From contig JAJHZJ010000014.1 in the NCBI GenBank assembly GCA_023548195.1, forward strand, positions 18,115,718 through 18,179,717: a stretch of DNA of 64,000 bases, read 5' to 3'. The position numbers and the translations under genes are program-made. The notes under the pieces are model-generated. The model worked only from the letters and a program-made list of their open reading frames with translations. It did not search any database and was not told where the DNA came from. This document shows, piece by piece, positions 36,346-46,140 of this stretch; the stretch's first letter is position 1; each line of letters begins with the position of its first letter. The stretch comes from Bettongia penicillata ogilbyi. Taxonomy: Eukaryota > Chordata > Mammalia > Diprotodontia > Potoroidae.

Positions 36346-36929
36346 AGTCTACATACGATGTTTCAAGGAATTATAAAACAAAACTACCCAAAACTCTTAG
36401 CCCCAGAGTACATTGTCAAAATAGAGTGATTTCACTGGTCACTTCTAAAAAAAATCCCCAAATTCAAATTCTCAGGAATGCTATAACCAAAATATAGAGT
36501 TCTCAGATGGAATGAAAAATACTACAAGCAATCGAAATGAGTTAGCTAGCAAGGAGTGAAAATGATATTCTCATAAGACTTAGCACCTGCCAAATAAAGA
36601 ATAGGAGAGTTTGGAATATGATGCTCCAAAAGGCAAGAGATAATGGATTACAATCAAAGATAACTTATCTGGCATAAAATTGAAGGAGAAAAAAAATGGA
36701 CCTGTAATGGATGGAAGATTTCCAACCATTTCTGATTAAAAAAAAGTAAATACAGAAAGAATAAGATAATTTCAATTAATGATGATCCATGAGTGCAAAT
36801 AAATGAAAATAAAACAATTCACTCACCTACTGACAGAGAGGTGAGGAATTTAAAATACAGAGCATTTGGATATTGTCAAACTAGGAATGTGTTTTGCCAA
36901 ACTGTATAGCTACATATTGAGAGCTTCAT

Positions 36930-36967
<38 letters not shown>

Positions 36968-37040
36968 CGCACACGTGCGCACACATGTGTGTTTTAATTT
37001 TCTCAGTGGGGTATGATAGATGGAGGAACATAAAAAAAAC
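36346..37040 (+). mobile_element. ORF1-like and 3' end of an older L1/HAL1 relative
   Basis: The plus strand at 36,480-36,730 follows the ORF1 C-terminal nucleotide pattern seen in the HAL1 at 42,300-42,560 (ACTACAAGCAATC, TTTGGAATATGATGCTCC, AAAAAATGGACCTGTAATG). It then passes into the 3' block AGAGAGGTGAGGAATT ... GGAATGTGTTTTGCC, shared with 4,172-4,248. No ORF2 lies between. It is either an ORF2-deleted L1 or a separate HAL1 subfamily. Confidence 0.55.
36931..36992. repeat. (GT)n with 62 bp of perfect purine-pyrimidine alternation
   Basis: About 17 GT units continue without a break in alternation through ATGCGCACACGTGCGCACAC and ATGTGTGT. This is a strong candidate Z-DNA-forming tract. 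Confidence 0.95.
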
Positions 37041-37164
37041 AAAAAAGCAAAAAACAAAAAACCTCCCAGGTCTTTTGCTTCTTAATTGATGAGTATATTT
37101 TCAGAGTAGCTTTCCCTTTTCTGCCTAAATAGGGTGCTATAAATGGTTTTTAATTAAAAGCTCT

Positions 37165-37500
37165 ATTAACACAAGTATGGCATGGTCAAATGAAGCCTTG
37201 TATTCAAAATCAGAGATCTGAGTTCAAATTCTAGTTCTAATACCTTTTAGCTATATGGCTATTGAGCAAGGCATTAAACCTTTCTCAGTTCTAGTTACTT
37301 CATTGAGGAAAAGGAGGTTAATAAAACTTGCAATATCTTACTATTGTGAGGAAAATACATCATAAATCTTAAAGTAGAAGTTATTTAATTTATGTACTTT
37401 TTAATTTTATGTTCTGTCTGTATTTTCTCTTGTCTACACATGTGTCATGTTTCTTAGAATTATTATGAGAATCGAATGAAATAGTATATAAATATATAAA
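37165..37500 (+). mobile_element. MIR/THER-type CORE-SINE, decayed
   Basis: CAGAGATCTGAGTTCAAATT, TATGGCTATTGAGCAAGGCA and a degenerate CTCAGTTCTAGTTACTTCAT form the MIR body. AATTATTATGAGAATCGAAT (37,459-37,478) with following TATAAATATA fits the 3' half. Confidence 0.65.
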
Positions 37501-37509
37501 ATGTGAACG

Positions 37510-37885
37510 TTAAATGGTTGTTAACAATGACATTAAGGAAAAATGGTATATTTTAGATTATTTCACAATCTGTGATCTAATTTTTTTAAAAAAAGATAGG
37601 TCCTAGTGCCTGAATTGTTTTTCTCCCAATTATGATGATTTAATTCATTCTTAATTCTTGATTTGCTTTGTTATTTGTTTTTCTTTTGAATTTTTGTAAA
37701 TTTTTTTTCTGATTTTAAGAGCTAACTTTCTTTTTTTGTTTGTTTTTCATTCTATTTTCTTAATTCATAGTTAGTCAGTAAAACTTCACCAAAAACTTCT
37801 GAAAATTTGGAAATAGGAGTTGTGTGGCACTAATTTTCTTTTCTTGGCATTTGCTTCCTTAATGAAGTCCAAAAATTAGTGAAGC
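37510..37885. other. Unassigned AT-rich sequence
   Basis: T-rich low-complexity stretches only. Confidence 0.4.
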
Positions 37886-37889
37886 ATGA

Positions 37890-38210
37890 CTTTTCATTCC
37901 TGAGATTACATTGGCTATCCTTAATCAAGCTGTGCTTTTCTCAGTGTTTCCCATTTAATCTCCTAAACTACTTTCTAAAACTTACCCCCACCTCACACAC
38001 ACAATGGAATCAAAACTAAATGGTCTGTAATTTCCTGAAGTGTTCCCAGATCCTGTCTTAAATAATGACATTGTGTTGGCCACTTTCCAGCCTGAATGAA
38101 GTGACCTTGTAAAAATGTCTGCAGACTCATCTATAATGTATTTCTCTACTTTCTGCAGAGCCCTTGGATACAGCTTATCAACAATACCTATTCTAAGAAA
38201 CACCATTCCT
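37890..38210 (-). pseudogene. CR1/L3-type LINE reverse-transcriptase fragment
   Basis: On the minus strand, 38,206-37,982 stays open for 74 codons. It contains SGWKVANTMSLFKTGSGNTS followed by GNYRPFSFDSI, which matches the CR1/L3 RT fingers pattern (W..A.V.P.FKKG.....GNYRP.SL.S). The surrounding residues differ from the L1 context ([19 protein letters not shown] at 26.5 kb), so this is not L1. It is an ancient fossil with no flanking signals left. Confidence 0.75.
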
Positions 38211-38214
38211 CATT

Positions 38215-38620
38215 GTGGTAATGTTCTTATTTCCTTTTTACAGGAATGACTGAAGTAAGAGGTAAAGACCTTATTTTTAAAAATCTAATTATTAATTTAA
38301 TGTAAAGAATTAGATATGCACATGCTAGTGGATAGACTAGGTAATCCATCTATGAATGTATGTAGATGAAAAGAAAAGGTGGTGTTTTTCTAAACTGTGA
38401 GAAAATGTTAAATTATTCAACTATTACTGCAATAATTCTTAATGATATTTAAAAAAAAATCTTTCCATTTTCTGTTATATGAAACATTTTAATTAATTTT
38501 AGTATACAGATGCAAGAATAAATAATCTATTCTATAAATTCGATGACAAAAACAATCAAATAAAAATATAAAACAAGGCATAAAATATTATTCCAAATCC
38601 CTGGCCTTTAACAAAAGAAC
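38215..38620. other. Unassigned AT-rich sequence
   Basis: No gene or repeat recognised. Confidence 0.4.
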
Positions 38621-38626
38621 AACACA

Positions 38627-38752
38627 GCTTAGCACATTGGAAAGTGTGAGTAATTTGGAGGCAGAGGAGTCTGGTTCAATTTTCACTTCTGTCACTTACT
38701 GTCTGTATAATCTTAGGCAAGTCTCAATAACTTCTCTGGACCTTAGAGATTA
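38627..38752 (+). mobile_element. MIR SINE
   Basis: AGCACATTGGAAAGTGTGAG, CACTTCTGTCACTTACTGTC and ATCTTAGGCAAGTCTCAATA are MIR blocks in order. Confidence 0.7.
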
Positions 38753-38754
38753 AG

Positions 38755-39105
38755 TGTAAACACTAATGCACTTCTTCCATTCATAACTATTTTTTCTACC
38801 ATAACAGTCATTAAAAATTAATTCTCCAAATAAACTGAACCTAGAATTAGATCTTAGATCATAAATTACTAAACTAAGATTTTAAAAAATGAGTATATTA
38901 CATGGCATTACTGTCACTAACAAATACCATTATTTTTTTCAATTATGATTCTCCAAATATGATTAATGCCTATAATTAACAATGTTTTATTGAAAGCAAA
39001 AATATTTTATGTCATCAATAAATAAAATCATTTAAAATACATTTATCTCAATTTTATGTCTTTATTTCTATACAAATTTTAGTAATGTCTATAATATTAG
39101 CAGCA
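38755..39105. other. Unassigned AT-rich sequence
   Basis: No gene or repeat recognised. Confidence 0.4.
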
Positions 39106-39107
39106 AT

Positions 39108-39329
39108 AGCTATTCAGTTGTGTCTGATTCTCCATGACTCAATTGGGGTTTTCTTGGCAAAAATACTGGAGTAGTTTACCATTTCCTTCTTCAGCTCATT
39201 TTACAGATGAGAAGCTGAGGCAAACCAGGTTAAGTAACTTGCTCAGAGTCACATAGCTAAGAAGTATCTGAGGTCAGATTTGTACGGAGGAAGATGAGTC
39301 TTCCTGATTCCAGACTATGACACCTAATT
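39108..39329 (-). mobile_element. SINE with BovB-like tail, antisense
   Basis: The plus strand opens CTATTCAGTTGTGTCTGATT, the complement of AATCAGACACAACTGAATAG. It continues with complements of CCAAGAAAACCCC, ATCTGTAAAATGAGCTGAAG and GTCTGGAATCAGGAAGAC. Same family as the copies at 10.2 and 39.9 kb, but lacking most of the head. Confidence 0.85.
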
Positions 39330-39331
39330 TC

Positions 39332-39395
<64 letters not shown>
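39332..39395. repeat. (TA)n microsatellite
   Basis: About 31 TA units with two CA/TG interruptions, abutting the SINE head end. Confidence 0.95.
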
Positions 39396-39891
39396 GATAG
39401 TACGCATATACAATTTTTGAGTAAATATGTATTTTGGGGATAATGCTCAATTACTCTTTTTTTTTTTTTTTACTAAGAAGGGTATTTAATTCACAAAACT
39501 TGGAGACTTCTGAACTAGAGACTACTTGTTCTAGCTGTGTCCGCCATTTTCCATGGTGATGGCCACCTGTAAGTATTGTACGTTCACCTATGTAATACTC
39601 TTAACTAGCCTGGTTTCCTCACCACCAAAAAGAATAATTAGTGTTTTTAAGAGTTTGGGGAAGAGCAGGTAATCTGCTTAAAATGATAGAGTGGTTTCAA
39701 TATGAGATTATTATTTAATTAAAAGAAATAGAGAAACATAACTGAAAACTAAAATAATGAAGTGTTTCAGTAGGGTGAGTACAGATATACTCATCTGATC
39801 CCAGGAAATTAAAATTAAGGGGCATTCCCTTGAAGGGGAATACTAGTGCTTGGGGAATGAATGAGGAAGTATATAGCTGGTAATAAATATT

Positions 39892-40144
39892 ATGGAGCAG
39901 CTAGGTGGCACAGTGGCTAGAGGGCAGGACCTAAAATCAGCAGGACATATATTCCTGGGTACAAATATGACCTCAGAAACTTACTGATTATGTCACCCTG
40001 GGCAAATCTCTTAATTCTTTTTACCTCATTTTTCTCATCTGTAAAATGAGCTGGAGAAAGAAATGGTAAATGCTCTAGCATTTTTGCCAAGAAAACCCCA
40101 AATGGTATTGCATGGAGTCAGATATGACTGAAACAACTGAACAA
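39892..40144 (+). mobile_element. Full-length SINE with BovB-like tail and TSD
   Basis: It carries the head GGAGCAGCTAGGTGGCACAG, middle CATCTGTAAAATGAGCTGG and tail GGAGTCAGATATGACTGAAA followed by CAACTGAACAA. TAATAAATATT (39,881-39,891) and TAATAAATGTT (40,145-40,155) are an 11-bp TSD with one mismatch. Confidence 0.9.
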
Positions 40145-40295
40145 TAATAAATGTTGAAGACTTCATTGCCTCAAGAAGTTGTATGGATCCAAATTATATG
40201 TTGGTCCAAAAAGATGCTACTCTAACCACATTTCCCATATAATGAATTTATAAATTAACAAAGGGGTTTGTAAGGAAGACATGGAACACCCAAAG

Positions 40296-40793
40296 CATCA
40301 CTGTAATTATCAACAGCAAACATTTATTGAATTCCTATTATGTGCAAATTTCTAGGAATTAAAAAGCAACATAGGATATATGTTGTCCCAAGTCTTAACA
40401 AGTTTGCATAATCTTGTAAAAGTATTATTGGTGCCATTGTCAAAGCAGAATTTAAGCAAGTTGTCTAATACCGTTTGACATTTCTTTTGTTCTTATCCAG
40501 GCAGTCACTCAGTCAGTCAACATTTATTATTATGCCATTTACTTGGCTAAGCAGTGGGATTATAAAGAAAGAAAATAACAATAACAAAAACAAAACCCAC
40601 TGATCTCTAACCTCAAGGAGCTCATGTTCAAGGGGGAGAGATGTTGTGCTATTTTAAAAACTCTTTTTTTGCAAATAAGATATATATGGCATAACTAGAA
40701 GATAATCTTAGAGGGGGGATCCATAGCTGAGGGAGATCAGAAAAGTCCTCTCACAGAAGGTAGAATTTGAATTGTATTTAGAAGGTGCCATCA
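40296..40793 (-). mobile_element. LINE-2 3' part, antisense, split by HAL1
   Basis: CATTTATTGAATTCCTATTA, CCTCAAGGAGCTCATGTTCA and CACAGAAGGTAGAATTTGAA are antisense L2 3'-end blocks in order. The same L2 resumes after the HAL1 insertion at 43,780. Confidence 0.7.
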
Positions 40794-41589
40794 ATAGACA
40801 AAGAGAAGGGGTGGATTCAAGATGGTAGAGCAAAAGCAGGGAATCTGCCTGAGCTCTTCTCTAAATTCCTCCAAATATCTGTAAAAAGAACTCTAGATAA
40901 ATTCTAGAGCAGCAGAACCCCCAAAATGATAGAGTAAAACAAATTTCCAGCTCAAGACAACATGGAAAGTTGATAGGAAAGGTCTGTTGAACCAGTCTGA
41001 GAGAAGAGCACAGTCCAGCATAGGCCATGAAGGCACAGATAGGGCTGGAGCAGGCCTCAGGGACTGAATCACTGGCAGCTGTGGCAGTTTTCAGACTTCT
41101 CAACCCACAAACAAGACAACTTAAAAGGTTAGTAGGAAAAGCTTTCTCTTTGCTGGCACTGAGGCAGGATTCGCTTGTTTTACATGTACTTTGATTTAGG
41201 TTGCAGTCTTGAGTGGCAGTCCTGGGGCAAGGAGGAGCATAAGTGTGGCAGAGTTTGTGGCAGCAGTGGAGAGGGGATCCTCTTCACAATTCAAAGGCAG
41301 AAAAGATTGCTTGTGGTCACTCACAGAACACAGCACAGGTCAGGAGAGGAGTAAACACTTTTCCTTTGATCTTCCTTAGGAAGAGCTGAAAATTTACAGG
41401 TCTCTAGTGGTATCTGAAAACACTTGCACAAAACCCCTTAAGCTTGGGATAATATACCTCCCCTGCCCCTACCCCCACTGGAAAAAGAGTCCTACCTTGA
41501 AAAGAACTAAAAAGTCAAGTAATTGACAGAAAATGAGTCAACAGTGGGGAAAAAAATCAGAAATAGAATTTTACTTTGGGGACAAGGAA

Positions 41590-42613
41590 GATGAAAGCAT
41601 ATAATCAGAAGAAGACAAAAATCAAAGCTCCTACGTCCAAAGCTTCCAAGAAAAATATGAATTGGTCTCAGGCCATGGAAGAACTCAAAACAAGATTTTG
41701 AAAATCAAACAAGAGAAGTAAAGGAAAAATTGGGAAGAGAAATATGAGTGACGCAAGAAAATCATGAAAGACAAGTCAACAGTTGTCTAAAATAAACACC
41801 CCAAAATAATGAAGAAAATAATTCCTTAAGAAATATAATAACCCAAATGGCAAAAGACATCCAAAAAGCCAGTGAGGAGAAGAATGCCTTAAAAGCAGAA
41901 TTGACCAATTGGAAAAGGAGGTGGAAAAGCTCACTGAAGTAAATAATTCTTTAAAAATTAGAATGGAGCAAATGGAAGGACTTCATGAGAAATCAAGAAA
42001 TTATAAAACAGAACCAAAGGAATAAAATAAAATAGAAGATAACATCAAATATATCATTGCAAAATCAATTGACCTGGAAAATAGATCCAGGAGAAAGAAT
42101 TTAAAAATCATTAGACTGCCTGAAAGCCATGATTTTAAAAAAAAAAGCCTACAGATCATCTTTCATGTAATTATCAAGGAAAACTGCCCCAATATTCTAG
42201 AATCAGAGGGCAAAGTAAAAATTGAAACAATTCACCAATCACCTCTTGAAAGAGACCCCAAATGGAATAGGAATTAGGAATATTGGAGTCAAATTCCAGA
42301 GTTCCTAGGTCAAGGAGAAAATATTGCAAGCAACCAGAAAGACACAATTCAAGTATTGTGGAAACACAATCAGAATAACACAAGATTATCAGCTTCTTCA
42401 TTAAGGCATTGAAGGGTTTGGAATATGATATTCCTGAGGTCAAAGGAGCTAGGATTAAAAGCAAGAATCACCTACCCAGCAAAACTGAGTATCATACTCA
42501 AGGGGGAAAAATGGATATTCAATGAGATAGAGGACTTCCAAACATTCTTTCCAAAAAGACCAGAGCTGAATAGATAATTTGACTTTCTAACACAAGAATC
42601 AAGAGAAGCATGA
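41590..42613 (+). pseudogene. HAL1 ORF1 (L1 ORF1p-like), decayed
   Basis: ORF1p is the trimeric RNA-binding chaperone of L1. The plus strand reads KIKAPTSKASKKNMNWSQAM near 41,615. A glutamate/lysine-rich coiled-coil zone (about 41,690-42,000) follows, then RRM-equivalent sequence (42,050-42,290) and the C-terminal domain (42,300-42,600). It finishes in QESREA and a TGA stop (42,611-42,613), the same ending as the copy at 58.4 kb. In-frame stops and indels throughout make it non-functional. Confidence 0.8.
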
Positions 42614-42728
42614 AGAGATAAACAGAAAAGAGAAATCAAAAGGAACTTATTAAAATGGAACTGTTTATATTCCTACATGGAAAGATGATACTTGTTAACT
42701 CATGAGACCTTTCTCAGCATTAGGATAG

Positions 42729-42900
42729 GATATATATATATGTATATATATGTATATATGTATGTATGTATATGTATGTGTGTGCATGTATATATGTGTG
42801 TCTATATATAATACATATTATGTATTAGTGTATATATGTATGTGTATATGTACATATATACATATATATGTATATATGTGTGTGTGTGTTTATATATATG
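42729..42900. repeat. (TATG/TGTA)n microsatellite
   Basis: Impure tetranucleotide tract of about 170 bp in the HAL1 3'UTR. Confidence 0.95.
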
Positions 42901-43779
42901 AAGAGAGACAGCGACAGATAGAGGGCACAGGGTGAGTTGAATATGAAGGAATGATATGTAAATATAAAGTAAGGAGAATATAGGAATATATTGGGAGAAA
43001 GAAAAAGGGAGAGGTAGAATGGGCTAAATTATCTCATGTAAAAGAGGCAAGAAAAGTTTTTATAGCGGAGGAGAAAAGGAGGGGAGGTGAGAGGGAATGA
43101 GTGAACCTTACTCTCATTATATTTGACTTGAAGATAGAATAATATACACACTCATTTGGGTATGAAAATCTATCTTTTCCCTACAAGAAAGTAGGTGGGA
43201 AGGGGATAAGAGGGGGTGGTATGATAGAAGGGAGGGCTAATGTAAGGAGAGGGTTATCAGAAGCAAAAACTTTTGAGGAGGGAAAGGATCAAAGAAGAAA
43301 GTAGAATAAACTGGGGATGGGATAGAATGGAGGGAAATTCACAACATAGTAACATAATAAGTCTTTCACAACATAACTGTTATGGAAATGTTCTGCATAA
43401 CTACACATGTGTAACCTTTATTAAATTGCATGCCTTTTCAATGAGTATGGGTGGGGAGGGAGGAAGGGAGAGAATGTGGAACTGAAAGTTTTAAAAATAA
43501 AGGTAAAAAATTGTTTTTACTTGCTACTAGGAAATAGGATAGACAGGCTATGAGGCATAGAAATCTATCTTGCCTTAAAAGAAAATAGAGGGCAAGGGTA
43601 TAAGACAAGGTGGGGGTTGGGGGGGGTGTGATAGAAGGGATTGCAGGTTGGAGGAAGGAGTAATCAGAATGAATGCTGTGTTGGGGTGGGGGAGGGGACA
43701 GATGAAGAGAAAATATGAAACCCAAAATCTTATGGAAGTCAATGTTTAAAAGTAAAAATGAATACATAGAAAAGGAGAA

Positions 43780-43985
43780 TTTTGAAAGTAAAGCTGTATT
43801 TTGGTGTGGAAATGAGATCAGTTTTAGAAATGTTGAATTTTAGATTTCTCCAGGAAATAAATAACTGCTTAAAATATTCAGCAAGCAGTTAGAGATATAT
43901 GACTAGAGATCAGGAGAGAATTCATGGCTCAATTCTTAGCTTTTGTAATCATCTCTGTAGAGATTATAATTAAACCCATTGAGGT
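43780..43985 (-). pseudogene. LINE-2 RT fragment, right half of the split L2
   Basis: GAGATCAGTTTTAGAAATGT, CAGCAAGCAGTTAGAGATAT and ATCATCTCTGTAGAGATTAT follow the antisense L2 order seen at 36,050-36,190, including the YADD-coding neighbourhood. Confidence 0.7.
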
Positions 43986-44095
43986 CTTCTGCTATCATTT
44001 GTCTATTTTTCCTATAAGTAATTTAGCTTTTCCTTTAAGTATTTAAGTACCATGTTGCTTGGTTCGTATGTATTATGCATTGGTGTTCACTCCTA
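43986..44095 (-). pseudogene. LINE-1 endonuclease fragment
   Basis: CTGCTATCATTTGTCTATTT ... TTAGCTTTTCCTTTAAGTAT ... GTACCATGTTGCTTGGTTCG follows the antisense L1 EN wording of 27,660-27,750. Only about 110 bp remain. Confidence 0.6.
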
Positions 44096-44099
44096 TATT

Positions 44100-45990
44100 T
44101 AATTTCCCTTCCCAGTGCAGATCAGGTCTGTAATACAACTTTAGGTTATGATTGTGAAAGAACTAATAATTTGGTTCTTTTCCTGCTCGCTGCACAACCC
44201 CAGATTTGTTCATGCTGGATTTGGGAAAATTTCTTTCTCTAGTACACACTGATAAGTTTAAGTTGAGCCCTGTGCTGAATGCATACTCTTTCCTTCCTAA
44301 ATGCTTTCCCAGGTGTCTTTGTCAGTCTCCCTATTGTGACCTGGCATGGAAAAATGATTTCCCATGATTTTTCCTTTTATTTTCCAGTAACAACCTAATG
44401 TGACATGATTTCTAGGTCTTAGTTGAAACAATTGTAGAGGGAAAGCTGGGCTTTAATGTTTCCTCCTATTCCAGTATCTTTTCTGTTCTCACTAGAAACT
44501 GGCAACTGAAAATCTACACAGACTTTCAGGGGAAAGACGTATAAAGTGCCAAGGGCAGCCACAGGTTCTACTATGCTTTCATCCTTGAGATGGTACGGTG
44601 TAGCACCACTACAGGTCTAACTTTGTCCTTTTCTTAGCAAAGCAATCATGTTCCTGTGGGAAAGAAATATGAAGTATACCAGTCAAAAACATGACTGAAT
44701 CACTAGAGTGTTGGAAGAGACAAGAAGTAAAGAAATAGATGCTAGAAAGGTTTAAGGGCACAGGTTTTGGAATTATATAAGGCATGGAGACAGTCATATG
44801 GTAAGAATACTTATAGAGACCAGAAAAATAATTATTATAGTAAAAATGAGACACCACATGAAGTATGTGTTACTTTTATTTAACTTACCCTCTGCCTTGA
44901 AGGGGAAAGAAGTGGCTAGTCAGTTATAGAGAAAAGCAGAAATTAAACCTGTTAGAAGAGGATTCACTTCGAGTGAAGCAAGTATATTGGGGTATAGCAT
45001 ACCCTAAGAATTGCATTAGGAAATGAAGGCAGCAAAAGCATGATCAATTGCCAGACAAAGAAAACCAAGTGCAGATTAGTTAACTTCAGGGTATAGATCT
45101 ATATATGGGTTGCAGAAATCAGGCAAACTACTTCTGTTCATCCAGATTCAATAGCAAATAACTACAGTAGACCTGTAGTGGTACAAAATAAAAGACAAGA
45201 TGATCATTGAGGGAAGCCAGGTGTCATAGGATTCTATTGCAGCCTATAAAAGGATTAGAGCCCGACTGACTAAATGAAAAGGAGTAAGCCTGAAGTTTGC
45301 TAAAGAAATTGTTAGTGTTGACAAGAAAATGGATACTTTGGCTTTGATATGATCAGACCCAGAGAACATCTTTTTGTCAACATCAATTGGGATCAATTCC
45401 AGATTATTCAAGTTATTAGTAAAACACTCTAAACAGCAAACTAGTACCAGAATATTTTAACCATCCATATTGCTTATACAGAAGCATTCCAAAAAATAAG
45501 GAATTGATGGCAGATGGCATCAGAGCCCTGATTTCTCCTATTCTGGGATGGACCTAGAAAAATTTGTCTTTGTTGAATCATCATTGTCTGAAGAATGGAG
45601 GAATAGTTGAAAGAGCAGCTAAATAAGTGTTGTCACTACATGAGCAGGATGTGAGAGGAGCATTAGGAGGAACTCAAAGAATACACCTCATGAAGAGCAG
45701 ACCTTTTTGAGAAAGATCATGGAAGATTTCCCTATCTGTCATGAAAGATCCTAAAACAATTTGAGAGAATTGCTTATCAAATGTATCATCGAGACCAGTA
45801 GTCAGTATGTACCAATTATAGCTGTGACCTAACTCTATAAAGATCCAGATGTGCCTGATTTTTGGCATCATTTTTCCAAAAGTCATCCAAAATATAGTCC
45901 CAGAAATGCAAATTCCAACATATCACTCACTGGTGAATTCTGGCGCAGTGTCTGTTTTAGTCTCTTATCTCCATAGCAGCATATATAACA
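44100..45990. other. Unassigned; faint coding-like texture 45.26-45.9 kb
   Basis: No named repeat. Plus-strand 45,700-45,790 translates with few stops as ADLFEKDHGRFPYLS then KILKQFERIAYQMYHRDQ, and the opposite strand is open at 45,674-45,886. I cannot identify the source. A decayed processed pseudogene is possible. Confidence 0.3.
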
Positions 45991-45994
45991 AAAG

Positions 45995-46140
45995 TACTAC
46001 ATGCAAATGAAGTAACTGAGGCCCCAAGAAGTTAAGTTACTTGTCAAGATCATCTAGGTAGGAAATGACAGAGATGGGATTTGAATTCCTGCCTTCTGAC
46101 TCTAAATCCAGAGTTCTTTACACCATACTATGCTGCCTCA
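45995..46140 (-). mobile_element. MIR SINE, antisense
   Basis: AATGAAGTAACTGAGGCCCC, AAGTTAAGTTACTTGTCAAG, GAGATGGGATTTGAATTCCT and TTTACACCATACTATGCTGC are the complement of MIR in order. Well preserved for its age. Confidence 0.85.

Larger units (their letters stand above)
40808..43765 (+). mobile_element. HAL1, full length, sense strand, with 14-bp TSD
   Basis: ATAGACAAAGAGAA (40,794-40,807) and ATAGAAAAGGAGAA (43,766-43,779) flank the element with two mismatches. It starts GGGGTGGATTCAAGATGGTA, the L1-type 5' end, and has a 5'UTR (40,808-about 41,585), ORF1 (about 41,590-42,613), and a 3'UTR to the A-rich end. The 3'UTR is expanded by a TATG microsatellite. No ORF2 is present. It is the only complete L1-class element on the plus strand and lies inside an antisense L2. 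Confidence 0.9.

Noticed and set aside
42750..42935. 61-codon Cys/Tyr-rich frame
   Set aside because: Translation of a TATG microsatellite.
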